This document shows positions 1 to 10,750 of a stretch of DNA of 64,000 nucleotides, one piece after another (positions within the stretch are counted from its first letter, which is position 1; each line of letters begins with the position of its first letter). This DNA is from Cylindrotheca closterium. Taxonomy: Eukaryota > Bacillariophyta > Bacillariophyceae > Bacillariales > Bacillariaceae. Location of the stretch: positions 248,955 to 312,954 of the forward strand of contig CAKOGP040000557.1 in assembly GCA_933822405.4 (NCBI GenBank). The letters run 5' to 3'. Both the position numbers and the translations under genes were made by a program. A model generated the notes under the pieces. The model saw nothing but the letters and a program-made list of their open reading frames with translations, had not been told where the DNA came from and ran no database searches.

Positions 1-426
1 CTCGATTCTCTGAAGCCCACTTACTGTATTAAATTTTCCCTTTGCTCCTGATCCAGTGATCAACAAGACGTCGTGCTTCCCTTCAATATTATCCATATTC
101 TTCATGAAAGTCTTGAATAGATCGAAAGCCCCATCCTGCTTTCTCGATTTGTTGTACTTGGCGCTGTAATGGACGCATACATCACTACTGGGATTTTCTT
201 CGTGGATGGTTGTGAGCCATTCCTGAAGTGTGTCCCGATTGTTCTTGTTCACAATGTTGAAGGCTGAAATGCCTTTTGAAGAAAGAAACTGTATCCGACT
301 TCTCAAGTCAGCCTCATCCTTGAAGAACACCTCGATTCTCGGCTTCCTTGGTTTCGGCATTGATAGGGATTGAGCAGTAGAATTAATTGACAGTAGCGTG
401 AATCCAAGGAGACCTCTGAGCTTCAT
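1..426 (-). CDS. Secreted or organelle-targeted protein, 3' end outside window (possible MTHFR-superfamily TIM barrel)
   Basis: The reading frame opens at the ATG at 426 and stays open for 142 codons to the window edge. A second in-frame ATG lies at 360, but the upstream one adds a good signal peptide (MKLRGLLGFTLLSINSTAQS), so 426 is preferred. The mature part starts with a basic stretch (PKPRKPR), then alternating strand and helix segments such as IEVFFKDE, GISAFNIVNK, VCVHYSAKYN and DVLLITGSGAKGKF. These recall methylenetetrahydrofolate-reductase-type barrels, but that is a weak impression with no catalytic residue to confirm it. A good donor (ACA/GTAAGT) sits at 24-19, so the first exon may end at 25. 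Function is not established. Confidence 0.5.
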   Translation of the reverse strand, partial: MKLRGLLGFTLLSINSTAQSLSMPKPRKPRIEVFFKDEADLRSRIQFLSSKGISAFNIVNKNNRDTLQEWLTTIHEENPSSDVCVHYSAKYNKSRKQDGAFDLFKTFMKNMDNIEGKHDVLLITGSGAKGKFNTVSGLQRIE

Positions 427-674
427 CGAGGCATATACTATGCGGTGGAAGTCTTGTACGTTGCTCTGCCATCACAGAAGTCTGGTTCGTTGTCGTCGTT
501 GTGATGAGTCATTATTTTCTGGTATCAAGTATCGTACCGTTTCCAAAGCGGGCATTACGGACGCAAACCCGGACAGTCCGTTTAGATCCAGATCCCAACC
601 TGCATTCAATAAAATAATGATCAACATCTAAATATCACTTTGTTGTCGGATTACAGATCATTCGGATCACAAAG

Positions 675-2198
675 ATGGAGTTCCAAGAGGTCATGTCTCC
701 GATGACCACACCGACGACGTGTTACTCTGGGGCTCGGAACGGAGAATGTAACACCATTCGACTAGCGACCGAAAGCAATCTTCTTGGGGTTCATATTGAC
801 TACAAGCATGGAATTAAAAGAGTCTCCAGTGAAGCAATCCGTTCCAATTTTATTTGTGTCGGTCACTCGCAATGGGATAATGATCATAATACAAGCGTCT
901 TTTTGAATCCTTCACGATTGCCGGTGGAATCTGATGAGCCTACTTTGAGCCGGCCATTGGATCGGGACGATGCGGATGCCTCGGTCGTTTCCAATTCTGT
1001 CCCTGCTGGTGGTGCGTCGGTCGTTAGTACCAAGTCGATCGGAACTGATCCGCAATCCAAGAGCAATGCATCGTCTCTAAATACCGAATCCAAATCAAAT
1101 GAAAATCAGTCTTCCTCTGAGCCAGAAAAGATGGATGGTCGTCTCGTCTTGACAACACCTGAGGCTGAATACACGGCAGTTCTGACGGGATTTCGTCCTC
1201 TGTCTCCCTGCTTAGCTTGCTGGGGAGATATTTCCATGGGAGTTTGGCTGGGGAGTGCAGACGACTCGCAACTACGGCTGTACATGCCAAACCGGGCAAA
1301 TGGGACACTAGATCTTGTCATGTCACTTCCTAGCGAAGTCCTCGCCTTCAAGACTTCAGTCTTGGCGATTGATTTCGCTTCAACACAATCTTTGGAGGTT
1401 TTGGCAGTAGCGTGCCAAGATGGTACCATAAAATTGATCACGTGGAAGGGAGACGCCTTTGAGGAAATGGGCTTCTATCAAGTTATCGTGGACGGTCCGA
1501 TACTGACTGTTCGAGTTCAAGAGTCGCTTGGTACTCTCAATGTATTTGTTGGCTCCTTGTGTGGATATGTGTGTCTTCTGTCTCGAACCGAATCGCATGG
1601 GCCGAATCAATGGGATGGTCCCAAAATGGTTGTAGAAGGCCTACACAACCAAGCCATTGAATCTGCCGACTCGGTTGTCGTAGTCAACAGTTTCGACAAC
1701 ATTATTGCTGTTGGAACGCATGGAGGGCGCTGCATCTTATGTACTAGGATCAAGAATCGCTACGTAAAAGTTTGGGAATGTCAACTTCCATATTCCGTAC
1801 ACGGTATTCTGCTTCAAAGGGATGAGGATGGCGACAGACTGCTACTTTTGGCGACGACTCGACGGTCGCTTCACCTGTTCCTGAAGACCAACGGCAAAGA
1901 CTTTTCAAAGGGAAATGGTCTAGAATCAGAGGCAACTTATTGTGCTGCAAATGTCCAGAATCGTCTAGTGGCTTTGCTCAAGCCTGAAGCGCCTCTTCAC
2001 CCAGAGATTGTTGGTGAGGTCGAAGATTCAAACAATGAAGTCGACGAGCCGGAAAACATCCAAGTTGAAGAGCCGGACCAGAAAGACGAAGAGTCGAAAA
2101 ATGAAGCTGAAGATCATTCTTCACATGAAACTTCGCCTGAAGAGCTAGTGGCAATGGCCAAACCCGAGGAAGAAGAGACGGCAGCTACTTCATCGTGA
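675..2198 (+). CDS. KPTN: Kaptin-like beta-propeller protein (KICSTOR subunit homologue)
   Basis: This is an intronless 507-residue protein. Residues about 25-65 and 160-425 read as beta-propeller blades, separated by a Ser/Asn-rich linker (about 95-155). Residues 430-507 form a strongly acidic tail. The stretch around 225-300 resembles human kaptin: SVLAIDF, LAVACQDGTIKL and VDGPILTVRV match the kaptin segments ending in LQDGPISRVIVF, followed by blades such as IIAVGTHGGRCILC. In animals kaptin belongs to KICSTOR, which anchors GATOR1 on lysosomes and restrains mTORC1; it was first described as an actin-associated protein. The assignment rests on remembered motif similarity. A generic WD40-like propeller is the alternative. 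The ATG at 675 gives the first long frame and the next gene converges. Confidence 0.6.
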   Translation: MEFQEVMSPMTTPTTCYSGARNGECNTIRLATESNLLGVHIDYKHGIKRVSSEAIRSNFICVGHSQWDNDHNTSVFLNPSRLPVESDEPTLSRPLDRDDADASVVSNSVPAGGASVVSTKSIGTDPQSKSNASSLNTESKSNENQSSSEPEKMDGRLVLTTPEAEYTAVLTGFRPLSPCLACWGDISMGVWLGSADDSQLRLYMPNRANGTLDLVMSLPSEVLAFKTSVLAIDFASTQSLEVLAVACQDGTIKLITWKGDAFEEMGFYQVIVDGPILTVRVQESLGTLNVFVGSLCGYVCLLSRTESHGPNQWDGPKMVVEGLHNQAIESADSVVVVNSFDNIIAVGTHGGRCILCTRIKNRYVKVWECQLPYSVHGILLQRDEDGDRLLLLATTRRSLHLFLKTNGKDFSKGNGLESEATYCAANVQNRLVALLKPEAPLHPEIVGEVEDSNNEVDEPENIQVEEPDQKDEESKNEAEDHSSHETSPEELVAMAKPEEEETAATSS

Positions 2199-2619
2199 AT
2201 CTTTTTTCCTTAGGATTTGCTGGGCCCTTACTTCTTCGCAAATTATTGGATTTTTCAAGCAATTTTGGAGGTGCTTTAGGGTTTCCCATGATGCCAACTC
2301 CAAGCCGGAATGATTAACAGTATAAGACTGGAGAAGATGTTCGTCGACGTCCTTTCTGATTTCCCCTTCACATGTGGAATCTTTCAATTCTTGATTTCTT
2401 CCTTCAATTGTTTGCGCTCTGCGAGAAAGATGACGTGGTCATCAGAGAGATCGGAGCATTGGCATGTGAGTGGCAACAAAAAGGCAATCTATCCATTGGT
2501 TTTGCGGAGTGTGGGCTTGAGCCCAACGTTGGCAGCAATGATAGTAATGGTGAAAGGAAAAACAAAGAGCTGAATAAATGTCTATGCTTCTATCATGCAT
2601 TACTTAGCTAGCATTTGAG
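2199..2619. other. Convergent intergenic region
   Basis: This lies between two genes that end towards each other. The short frames inside it have no motif or codon pattern that suggests a gene. It presumably holds both 3' UTRs. No repeat was noticed. Confidence 0.5.
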
Positions 2620-4298
2620 CTACAAGGCGTTTGCTTCATTTTCACTTGTGGCTGGTGCCTGGGCACTGATTGCAAAGCACACAGCGCTCAACACGTAACC
2701 AAGGCAAACAGCTGGAGAGAGCCATTGAAGCAGCTCTGCCGAGGATTCCGAACCGCTACCTTGGCTGATAGTGTTAGTGTAGAGCACACCCAACAGCGTA
2801 GGTGCTAGATTGGCCACTGCTCCTGTGAGGGTAAACAGACCTTGTGCGGTGCCTCCTTTCGTCACTGTGCCCAGCAAAGTACTGATGGTGGGACCGAACC
2901 AGGATTCCGCAATGAAGTACTCTACTGACAACCAGATCATGGCTGTTTGAAAGGAATCAGTGGAATGGACGGCAAAGTACCATGCTGGGGCTGCCAGAGC
3001 TGAACCAACTACTGGGACCAACAGCTTGGAAGCTAGGGCATTCTTATCGCTGTCGTCTCCATTGGTTTTCGAGTCTGAACCCAACTGGTCTGCCACATAG
3101 CCTCCGAGCAAGCCACTTGCAGATCCAGCAACTGCTGTGATCAATGCTTGGGCGACAGCATAATCGGAAGAATTGTCAGGGAACGCAAGTTTAAAATAGG
3201 GTGCCGACCAAACTCCAATGCACAATCCAGAAGAAAAGCGAAGAAAACTGGCCAAGTAGATCCACCTCGCACGTGGAGATTTCAAAATATCCCCAATATC
3301 GTCGACAAAACCACTGAATCCATCCTCTTCGTCGTTCGTTTCCGATAGGCTGACAGGGTCATTCTTTTTGTCATCTTTCAGCAAAACTGCCGACAAGCCA
3401 GCGGAAGCAAACCCAGCAACGCTGATGGCAATGGTAGTATCTTTCCAGCCAATTTGGTTGGCCAAAAGGATGGAGAGCGATGCCAATGCCCCTCCGAATG
3501 CAACTATAATTTTGAAAGCACAAAGTTTGAGCAGTCCATTTATCGGTGCAACAAATATTCAAGCAGTCGAATTGCAATCGCCGACTTCAACTTACCTCCC
3601 GTTCCATACAACGAAGTCGCCAATGATGTTCGATCCTTTGGGACACGGTCGTTGATGAGTGTATACGCCGTTGGTGTAGCAAAGGCACACGCCAACCCCA
3701 TTAGTACCCGGCATACCAAAACTTGGGTATAATCAGTGGAGAATGCCGTTCCCAGCGTTGCCACGCTCCAACCAATCGTGGCCAAGACAGTCAATTGTTT
3801 TCGATTGTACTTGTCGGATGCTATTCCCGCGCCCAAGGAAGCAATGGCAAAGAGGGAGGTAAACGCCAAGGACGCCAACAATCCATATTGGGCTTGGCTG
3901 AACCCAATGTCCAAGTTCATAGCACGTTCTGGGGTTGCATCCTGCGAAAAGTTGACCAAGTAGTACAGTGAAGATCTACTCCATTGGTTGGAGATGTAGA
4001 CGAGTTGAAGTGGTAATACCAAAGTTGGAATCCACAACCAAGAATCGCTTTCCTCCTCCTCATCACCATCGGGTGGATCTTTGGCCATCATCAAGCTGCT
4101 GCTTTCTAGAACATTGGCAATGAGGGCAATCTTTTGCTGTCGTTTCGCTAGGATGGAAGGCGTATTGGTGGGGCGCATCGGATATCCATTCTGGTATGAA
4201 GCGTTCGTCATTCCTTTCTTGGAATTAATGTAAAAGGCACTGCTTGTTCCATAACAAAACGCCAATGACAATAGCAAGGCAAGCACTCTGCTCATCAT
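2620..4298 (-). CDS. Plastid-targeted major facilitator superfamily transporter
   Basis: Two exons (4298-3596 and 3503-2620) are joined across a 92-bp GT-AG intron (3595-3504), giving 528 residues; the join restores SLYGTGVAFGGALASL. The N-terminus is a signal peptide followed by SSAFY, an ASAFAP-type cleavage motif, then a basic Ser/Asn-rich transit region, so plastid envelope or thylakoid location is expected. About 12 hydrophobic segments follow. The signature loop between helices 2 and 3 appears as GIASDKYNRKQL, the MFS G-x3-D-(R/K)-x-G/N-R-(R/K) motif. The family moves small solutes by proton symport, antiport or uniport; the substrate cannot be read here. The closest look is to Spinster/organic-anion-type carriers, which is weak. 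The start is ATG-ATG at 4298. Confidence 0.85.
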
Positions 4299-4724
4299 AT
4301 CTCTCCCTTCTTGCTGTTATCCCCTGCTAACGCGCACTCTAACCCCTGGCTACTTTTATCGGCGTCACAGCAATCTACAGAAGTGGTATAGGTACCGGTA
4401 GCTATTGTTGCAGTTTGGAGTTTGGTTTTGGATTTGATGGACACTAGTCGTCTGAGTCATCGAATCAATCGACTAGTCAGACTCAAAATGACAAAAAAAA
4501 TTGAAAGACCGTGAGTCTTGGCAATGACACAGTTTTTGTTCATCTCGCTCATTGACGCAACCGATTACGATTAGACTGTGTTGCAGAGACAAGCAGCTAC
4601 ACTAGAGAACCTGCACTTATCTCAATCTAAGAGAAAAATTAGGGCTACTGGATCGAAAGCTCAAAGCACAAGCGAATTGATAGCAAGACAAGACAGCAGC
4701 ACAACACAACAAAATTGATTCAAC
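4299..4724. promoter_or_regulatory. Divergent intergenic region (MFS / syntaxin)
   Basis: This 426-bp gap separates the divergent starts of the plastid MFS gene and the syntaxin gene and must hold both promoters. A palindromic stretch near 4440-4480 (ACTAGTCGTCTGAGTC ... GACTAGTCAGACTC) gives repeated GACTAGT/GAGTC words on both strands. No TATA box is convincing. Confidence 0.4.
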
Positions 4725-5684
4725 ATGGCATCACGTGACTTGACAGCATCCTTTATGCAACGGCGTGCCAATGCCCGTCGGCGTCGTGGAGACAGAGACT
4801 CGCAGTCGGTTCCTCTAACAGCTGGTGGCTCAGATCATGCATTGATGCTGCTGGAAGAAGGGAGCGAAGGAGCCAATGGAGACGCCTCCAATGGTATTGA
4901 AATGTCTTCCCTCAACAAGCGCCCGCCTTCTTGGGTTCGGGATGTGGACAGCGTCAAGGAAGTCTTGGCAGAAATTAAGCGCCAAATGGGAGAATTACAA
5001 TCCATGCACGCTTCAAGAGTAGGATCTGTATTTGGCAAGGACTTGGATCACATGGAAGGACGCATTGAAATCATGACTCGTGAGGTTACCAATCGCTTTC
5101 GAGATGCCGAACGAACCTTGAAAAAAGTGGGGACTTCGACTCGGAATGCGGGAGGTGAGGAGGCTGCTATTGGAGCCAATGTTCAGAGAAGTCTCGCCAA
5201 ACAGCTGCAAGAGCTGTCTGTATCCTTTCGGACTTCACAGCGCAAATACTTGGCAGAGGTGCAGGCACAAAAGAATGGAGACATGGTGGGTGATTCCAAA
5301 TTTGGTATCAGCTTGGATGAAGGTGGAGGCGAGAACAGTTTCTTTACCAGCCAACAAGTACAAGTGGTGGACGATTTGCAATCAGCTATTCAATCTCGGG
5401 ACGAAGAGATTTCCAAAATTGCACAGAGTATCGAAGAGCTGGGCACCATTTTCAAGGAACTGGCGGTCTTGGTAATTGATCAGGGAACCATATTGGATCG
5501 CATTGATTACAATATGGAAGCCGTAGTGGAACACACCAAGACCGGTATTACTCAACTCGAAAAGGCAGAAAAACAGCAAAAGAATGCCCGGCCCATGAAG
5601 TGCATTCTCTCGCTCATCCTTCTAATCTTTATCCTCCTATTACTACTGGTACTGAAGCATCGACGCCGACATCATCGTTGGTAG
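4725..5684 (+). CDS. STX16: Qa-SNARE, syntaxin-16/Tlg2 type
   Basis: This intronless 319-residue protein is a tail-anchored t-SNARE for endosome-to-trans-Golgi vesicle fusion. It has the family layout: a short N-terminal segment beginning MASRDLTASFMQRRANARRR, an Habc-like helical region (about 65-185), a SNARE helix (about 210-275) and a C-terminal membrane anchor (about 292-312) followed by a basic tail (HRRRHHRW). The SNARE zero layer is glutamine, in FKELAVLVIDQGTILDRIDYN, the sequence conserved in syntaxin-16 and Tlg2. The length equals that of human STX16. The start ATG has an AACATGG context. It may bind a Vps45-type SM protein through its N-terminus, which is family knowledge. Confidence 0.92.
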   Translation: MASRDLTASFMQRRANARRRRGDRDSQSVPLTAGGSDHALMLLEEGSEGANGDASNGIEMSSLNKRPPSWVRDVDSVKEVLAEIKRQMGELQSMHASRVGSVFGKDLDHMEGRIEIMTREVTNRFRDAERTLKKVGTSTRNAGGEEAAIGANVQRSLAKQLQELSVSFRTSQRKYLAEVQAQKNGDMVGDSKFGISLDEGGGENSFFTSQQVQVVDDLQSAIQSRDEEISKIAQSIEELGTIFKELAVLVIDQGTILDRIDYNMEAVVEHTKTGITQLEKAEKQQKNARPMKCILSLILLIFILLLLLVLKHRRRHHRW

Positions 5685-5796
5685 GACTACGACTAGGAGA
5701 ACTGAAGTAAAATAAAATATGCAACCTAAAAACAATTCGAGTACACAACCCTATCGGTGGAGCATGAATGTGAATTTCTTTGGACAAGACACTTCA

Positions 5797-7998
5797 CTAG
5801 TCACAATAAAAGCCAGTCCAGTAAATGCTGCATCTACCGCTCACACAATCGTCATTTTCGCCACATCGCTCGCCATTCGGAATCTTCTCACGGCATCGGA
5901 AAGGGAATTCAGTGGCACAACGGCCACTCACACAGTCGTCGTCTTCGAAGCAAACCTCTCCAATGTCCTTCATATCGCTACATGTAAAGTCTCCACCGCA
6001 ATGGCCACTTTGACATGAGGTATCAAAGCTACAAGCTCCTCCATTTTGAATCAATGTAGGAGGCGGAGTCGTAGGATTGGGTGTAAGTACTGGTGTTGGC
6101 TGTGGTGTTGGCATGGCAGTTGGATTTGGTGTTGGAGGCGGTGTAGGTCCTGGAGTCGGCGAAGATGAGGGTGGAGCTGTTGGGGTTGGAGTTGGTTCAG
6201 ATGTTGGGGTTAGGGATGGTTCAGATGATGGGATTGGAGTTGGTTCAGGTGTTGGTTCGGGCGTTGGTTCGGGCGTTGGTTCCCGAGTTGGCTCTGGTGT
6301 TGGTGGGCGACTTGGACCTGCTACTGGGGCCAAAGTTGGTAGCAATGTTGGAGAACGAGTAGGTTCTGGAGTTGGCTCTGGTGCTGGTGGCGGAGTTGGA
6401 CCTACTACTGGGGCCAAAGTTGGTACCAACGTTGGAGAACGTGTTGCCTCTGCTGTTGGCGGAGGAGTTGGGTCTACCAGTGGTGAAGCTGTAGGAGGGA
6501 ATCTTGGAGCACTTGTTGGGAATGGAGAAAAAGTGGGCGCCCCAGTTGTTGGCGTTTTTGTTGTAGACGCAGAAGGTACCGGGGATGGACTAATAGCGTT
6601 GTCGTTGTCGTCCGACCTCAGAGCAACAAATCGGATGTCTGTGGAAACGGTACTCAATCCAAGCTTATCCACCAGGGAAATTTCATCATTGAACGAGTCA
6701 TCAATTCTGGTAACCACATCCAGGTTTCTGACGCCTTCGTCTCGCAGCGTAACAACGAGTGTAACAATGATTCGTTGGCAAGAGGCATCGGAGCCCTCAA
6801 TACAAACTCCACCAATAGCAGCATCAGAAGCCGCATTCCGAATAATATACTCCAAATCATCGTCAAGGTTGCGATATAAACTTGTCATTCCTGGAGATCT
6901 GATCAGCTTTCTTGCAGATGCTTTGCACCCGACAAGTTCTGGAACAATTTCGGACTGAATCGCCTCCTGGACATAGCCTGCAAAAACCGAACCAACGTTG
7001 AATGTAGACTTGGGATCCACGTCGAGATCGACATAGTAGGTTTGATTTGGCAGACTTGCTTGTCCAGGAATAGGTTGCTGTTCGGCGATGGCTTGGCAGT
7101 CTTCTGGAGAAGGTGGGCCAAACACAGTGGGGGATCCAGATGGCAAATCGGTTTCTGCGGAAAGAGGAATGGTGCCGGCATCACCAAAAGAAGATGAATC
7201 ACCGGGAGAAGACGATGATCTTGTTCCAAAGTAAGCACCAACTCCACCACCAACAAGGACGACGAACGCTGCCAGGCATACCCATTTCTTCTTTGAAGAC
7301 TGTTTGGCTTGATCCTTTGGCTTGGTAGTCCCATTGGTTTGTCCAGAGTGTTCCTGGATGATTCCAGCATTCGCTTCTTCACCGCTGCCGTCAGGAACAC
7401 GCGATGCAGTCAGGGTAAAAGTCCCATTTGCAGCATGGAAAGACGATGACATTGATGTCTCAGTAATATCTTCATGAGATTTCCCATTCGAAACAGACTC
7501 TGAAGGTCGAGGACGTGTCTCGTTTTCTCGCCTTGCTTTTCGATCAGCTTTTGTATCCGCCGAGCTGATATCGACTTCCGCTGCTCCTGGACGATTCCCA
7601 TTTCTTCGTGGCTCGTGCCTCTTAGCATCTTTAGATGATCCAGATGATCGTTCAGATGTTGCGCCTGGTTTGGTCGCCCTATCTCCTGATCGACGCTTGT
7701 CCTTCCTCTTGGAATCTCGAGGGGATCCAGGCATTCGCTCAGACCTTTCGTAGGTTGCTCCAGGGGTCGATGCACCGGAGCCTTTTGTGCGACGCTTGGT
7801 CGATGTACCGGAGCTTTTTGTGCGACGCTTGGTCGACTTTTCGTCGCTTCCATGGCGCTTTGAGGACCGTTCCTTGCCTCCCCCCGAATCACCCTTGGAA
7901 GCACCCGATTGTTTTGCACGGTGTTTTGCTTCACGATCTTCGGATCGAAGTTCCGACGTTTCCTTCTTGGATACAGAAGGCTCTCCTTTGCCCGACAT
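5797..7998 (-). CDS. Single-pass membrane protein: basic cytosolic region, unnamed luminal domain, P/T-rich stalk, Cys-rich repeats
   Basis: This is an uninterrupted 733-residue frame. Residues 1-235 are hydrophilic and very rich in Ser, Lys and Arg, with repeated STKRRTK blocks. A membrane segment follows at about 239-257 after SSKKKW, which suggests type II topology. Residues about 296-465 form a compact domain starting PPSPEDCQAIA and containing IVPELVGCKASARKL; the same domain occurs in the protein at 59565-60641. Residues 470-655 are a P/T/S/E repeat (PTPEP, PTLAP) like diatom wall and adhesive proteins. Residues 656-733 carry cysteine modules of the C-x4-D-D-C-V-S-G-R-C type. A cell-surface or frustule-associated role is inferred. 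The dense antisense frame is a by-product of the P/T codons. Confidence 0.75.
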   Translation of the reverse strand: MSGKGEPSVSKKETSELRSEDREAKHRAKQSGASKGDSGGGKERSSKRHGSDEKSTKRRTKSSGTSTKRRTKGSGASTPGATYERSERMPGSPRDSKRKDKRRSGDRATKPGATSERSSGSSKDAKRHEPRRNGNRPGAAEVDISSADTKADRKARRENETRPRPSESVSNGKSHEDITETSMSSSFHAANGTFTLTASRVPDGSGEEANAGIIQEHSGQTNGTTKPKDQAKQSSKKKWVCLAAFVVLVGGGVGAYFGTRSSSSPGDSSSFGDAGTIPLSAETDLPSGSPTVFGPPSPEDCQAIAEQQPIPGQASLPNQTYYVDLDVDPKSTFNVGSVFAGYVQEAIQSEIVPELVGCKASARKLIRSPGMTSLYRNLDDDLEYIIRNAASDAAIGGVCIEGSDASCQRIIVTLVVTLRDEGVRNLDVVTRIDDSFNDEISLVDKLGLSTVSTDIRFVALRSDDNDNAISPSPVPSASTTKTPTTGAPTFSPFPTSAPRFPPTASPLVDPTPPPTAEATRSPTLVPTLAPVVGPTPPPAPEPTPEPTRSPTLLPTLAPVAGPSRPPTPEPTREPTPEPTPEPTPEPTPIPSSEPSLTPTSEPTPTPTAPPSSSPTPGPTPPPTPNPTAMPTPQPTPVLTPNPTTPPPTLIQNGGACSFDTSCQSGHCGGDFTCSDMKDIGEVCFEDDDCVSGRCATEFPFRCREKIPNGERCGENDDCVSGRCSIYWTGFYCD

Positions 7999-9046
7999 GA
8001 CTTCTTGTTTTCACATGAGATAAGAGGCAACGAGTGGAAAACCTTTCGTCAAAGCTTTCTGCGAGCTTTACCCAAACGCCATTTCTCACGCTTTTTACAG
8101 GCTCAGAAGCTTACGTGGTACCAGGTACGCACACAAAAGTTCGTCTCCAATGACATACTCTTTTATCGTAAACACTCTTTTGGTTAAATGTTACCACGAG
8201 GAGTGCCTTTTATTAATTAAAACGAATATATTATATAATGTTGCTCATGCCAATCCGTGATTCACACCAAACTTCTTTTCGGAATCATCGTTCACTCAAG
8301 TTTATTAACAACTCAAGTCGTCGAGTCGAAATAGCGGGAAAGAAGAGGACGTCATTATTTCGTTGAGATGATATCAGCAGATGACGTGTAATTATTCTGA
8401 ATTCTTCTCTCACAGTAACAGAGTCGTTAAACAAATGAGCAATGCATAATGTAGAAACCAGTGGCTACTGTGCTGTATACTGTGGTGCTACTGCTCGGTG
8501 GCTTCATAATCCGCCAGTACCTTCGATCGAATACTGATGGCTCTTTGTGCATGGCCAAAGACACTTTGCCAAATTATACTGTACCGTACAGTGTAGGTGG
8601 TAGGATCTGATGCTTTTGTGTGGTGGTCACCGCCGCGTGGCTGATTTCGTCCAAATGCGCGAGGCCTGGTCTTTCGATGCACAGTCATGATTCTCTCAAA
8701 TTATCTTGACGCTTGAGGATTTTTGACATGGTTTTCGATGCTGCTGATAGGAGAGCCGAGTCATCTTCATGGAAATCCCAGCCTGGTCCTTCTTGAGACT
8801 TTTCTATGTAGTAAAACATATGATATCTCATTTTTCTTCTAAATGTAACGAGTTGTTGTCGAAGCCGAGTCAAAATCAGCAACGAAAAGGAGGGCTGAAG
8901 TCCGCGACAAGATGAAATAGCGGATGGTGGAGAAGACGCATCGAACTGAACCACTCTATCCCGATTGATTCGGTTCCAGCCAAGTTGACCATCGCTGTCT
9001 TGCACTTTCTGTTAAAATTAAAATTTAGAACGAAAAAGTTTCATGG
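7999..9046. other. Intergenic region, no clear gene
   Basis: This is AT-rich around 8200-8240. A 106-codon minus-strand frame at 9005-8685 has no ATG start. It is preceded by an acceptor-like TTTTAACAG, so it could be a leftover downstream exon of the decayed LRR gene. No recognisable domain was seen. Confidence 0.4.
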
Positions 9047-10750
9047 TTACATGCCACTCGCCCGATACTGATCTAAAATATTGATGAAAGGAAACAGTGT
9101 ATAAGTCCTTTCATGATTTGATTGGTCATGCCACAAGAACCTCGAAATGTTTGCGATCACAGCATCAGATCCACAGCTGTACCGGCAATCCTTCCCACCA
9201 TGAGTGTCACCAGTCTCCAAACAGAGTTCTGATACCGCACTCTTTGCCTTCATCGTCCATAATGCTAGCTATATCAGCGATGTCATTTCCAATCTTGTGT
9301 AGAATCCCACTTTCGTCGCAAGGTCATCTACATTGCAGAATCGATCCAATCTGATCGATTATACCCGATTGTATTGTATGGCATCAAGTCAAGAACATCG
9401 GAAAGTTGTGTACTCCATTCCCTTCCAAATCCCCACCAGGATATCTCGGTCGGTATACGTACTGAAGCCACTGCCTTTTCCAATCCATGATATATCAGAT
9501 AGTATAGCGCAGTCTTTCCGGGCATGTCATTGCGCCAGAGAATCTCCTCAGGAAGACACTTGTCTAGTAGACATTCCCAGATATCGGTGTCTAGGTTTGA
9601 ACTAGTCGCAAAAATATGGAGTGGAGTCATGCCAAAAGCATCTTCCCATTCAAAACCATCATCCAAGCGAAGATCTAGACTTGCCTAAGAGTCTCAACGG
9701 ATGTACGCGAACCGTGGTAACATACCTCGTGCACAGAAAGATGAGAAAATCGCTCTTGTAGAGCGATAGTCAACACTTTCACCGTTCTCTCCGAGTATAG
9801 GGCATTCATAGAATGCACAGTAACAATAAGGCGCCGTGTTGAATAGTGAAACTGGAACCAAAATATTTACCAACAAAATGTAATGAGTAAAAAAGTCATG
9901 GGCAATCGAAAGCATCCCATGGGAAGGAAGCTTGACATTTTGCAATAATCGTCACTAGAAAGAATGGCAATACAATGCCAATCATATTCCAACAACTAGC
10001 AAAGGAATCCGTTCCAATCGATCTTAGTCCTTCAGGAAGCTACACATCGACCAACCTTCGCAGTCACAGAAGGTTGCCATTTCGATGGTTTCCACTGTTA
10101 TTGGCTGGAATCGTGGAAGTTCAACATTGACGAGCAACCGGCAATCGCAAAATGCGAAGGGACCGATGCCCTGCAACCCTTGTGGAAGATATACGTCCAC
10201 GAGGAATGAAAACCACAAAAGGATTCTTTACCAATCATTTCAACAGTTACTGGAATGAATATATACGCGGAGAGAGGTACGCCCAAGGAAAGTGCGCTCT
10301 TGGGCCGTGAAATTCACGCAGTTAAAAAATGAAGCCTTTCCAATTGTCTTCAGTCCGTCGGCATAAAGGTGAACCTCAATTAGACATTTACTATTTCTGA
10401 AGGCAAAGTTGCCAATCGTTTCCACTACCTTTGGTATGGAAACCCTTTGGAGGCTTTGGAAAGCGCTTGGAAAAATTGTCTTTGGTTCTCTTCTCACGAG
10501 GGCAGGTGGCCAAATGGGTAACATTTGTAGGAATAGTCTTCGTGGCCTGCCCTCTGTAAACATATACGATATGGTTGCATCTGGCGTCGCCAGTCGTTTG
10601 CCGTTTCGGCGAAGGGTGGGACATGGTGATCATCTATCTTTGGTGGAGGAGTTCTTCTCGGAACCCTTTCTGTCGCTTCTTGGAGAGAGGAACAGATTTC
10701 ACTATCCACTAAAGCTAGTCATGCGTTTCCCAATGTTTTCAGAAGAAGGA
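9047..10750 (-). pseudogene. Decayed BspA-type (LRR_5) leucine-rich-repeat gene with ankyrin-like C-terminal region
   Basis: Read on the minus strand, fragments of one protein appear in order but in shifting frames. About 10560-10240 and 10286-10024 contain LRR_5 units such as VETIGNFAFRNSKCLIEVHL, GLKTIGKASFFNC, VEMIGKESFCG and GLQGIGPFAFCDCRLL. About 9666-9328 gives EDAFGMTPLHIFATSSN and GKTALYYLIYHG. About 9253-9047 gives CGSDAVIANISRFL. This order (LRR_5 repeats, then a 'D-A-F-G-M-T-P-L/F-H' region, then C-G-(A/S)-(D/E)-V-I-x-N-V-x-x-F-L) is that of a large diatom-expanded family, from memory. Frame changes near 10560, 10290 and 10220, plus stops near 9945 and 9670, indicate loss of function. 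Introns could explain some breaks but not all. Confidence 0.65.

Noticed and set aside
6077..6958. 293-codon plus-strand ORF rich in Gly/Val
   Set aside because: It is the complement of the P/T repeat of the minus-strand membrane protein; the repeats (VGSGVGSGVG) simply mirror PTPEPT codons.
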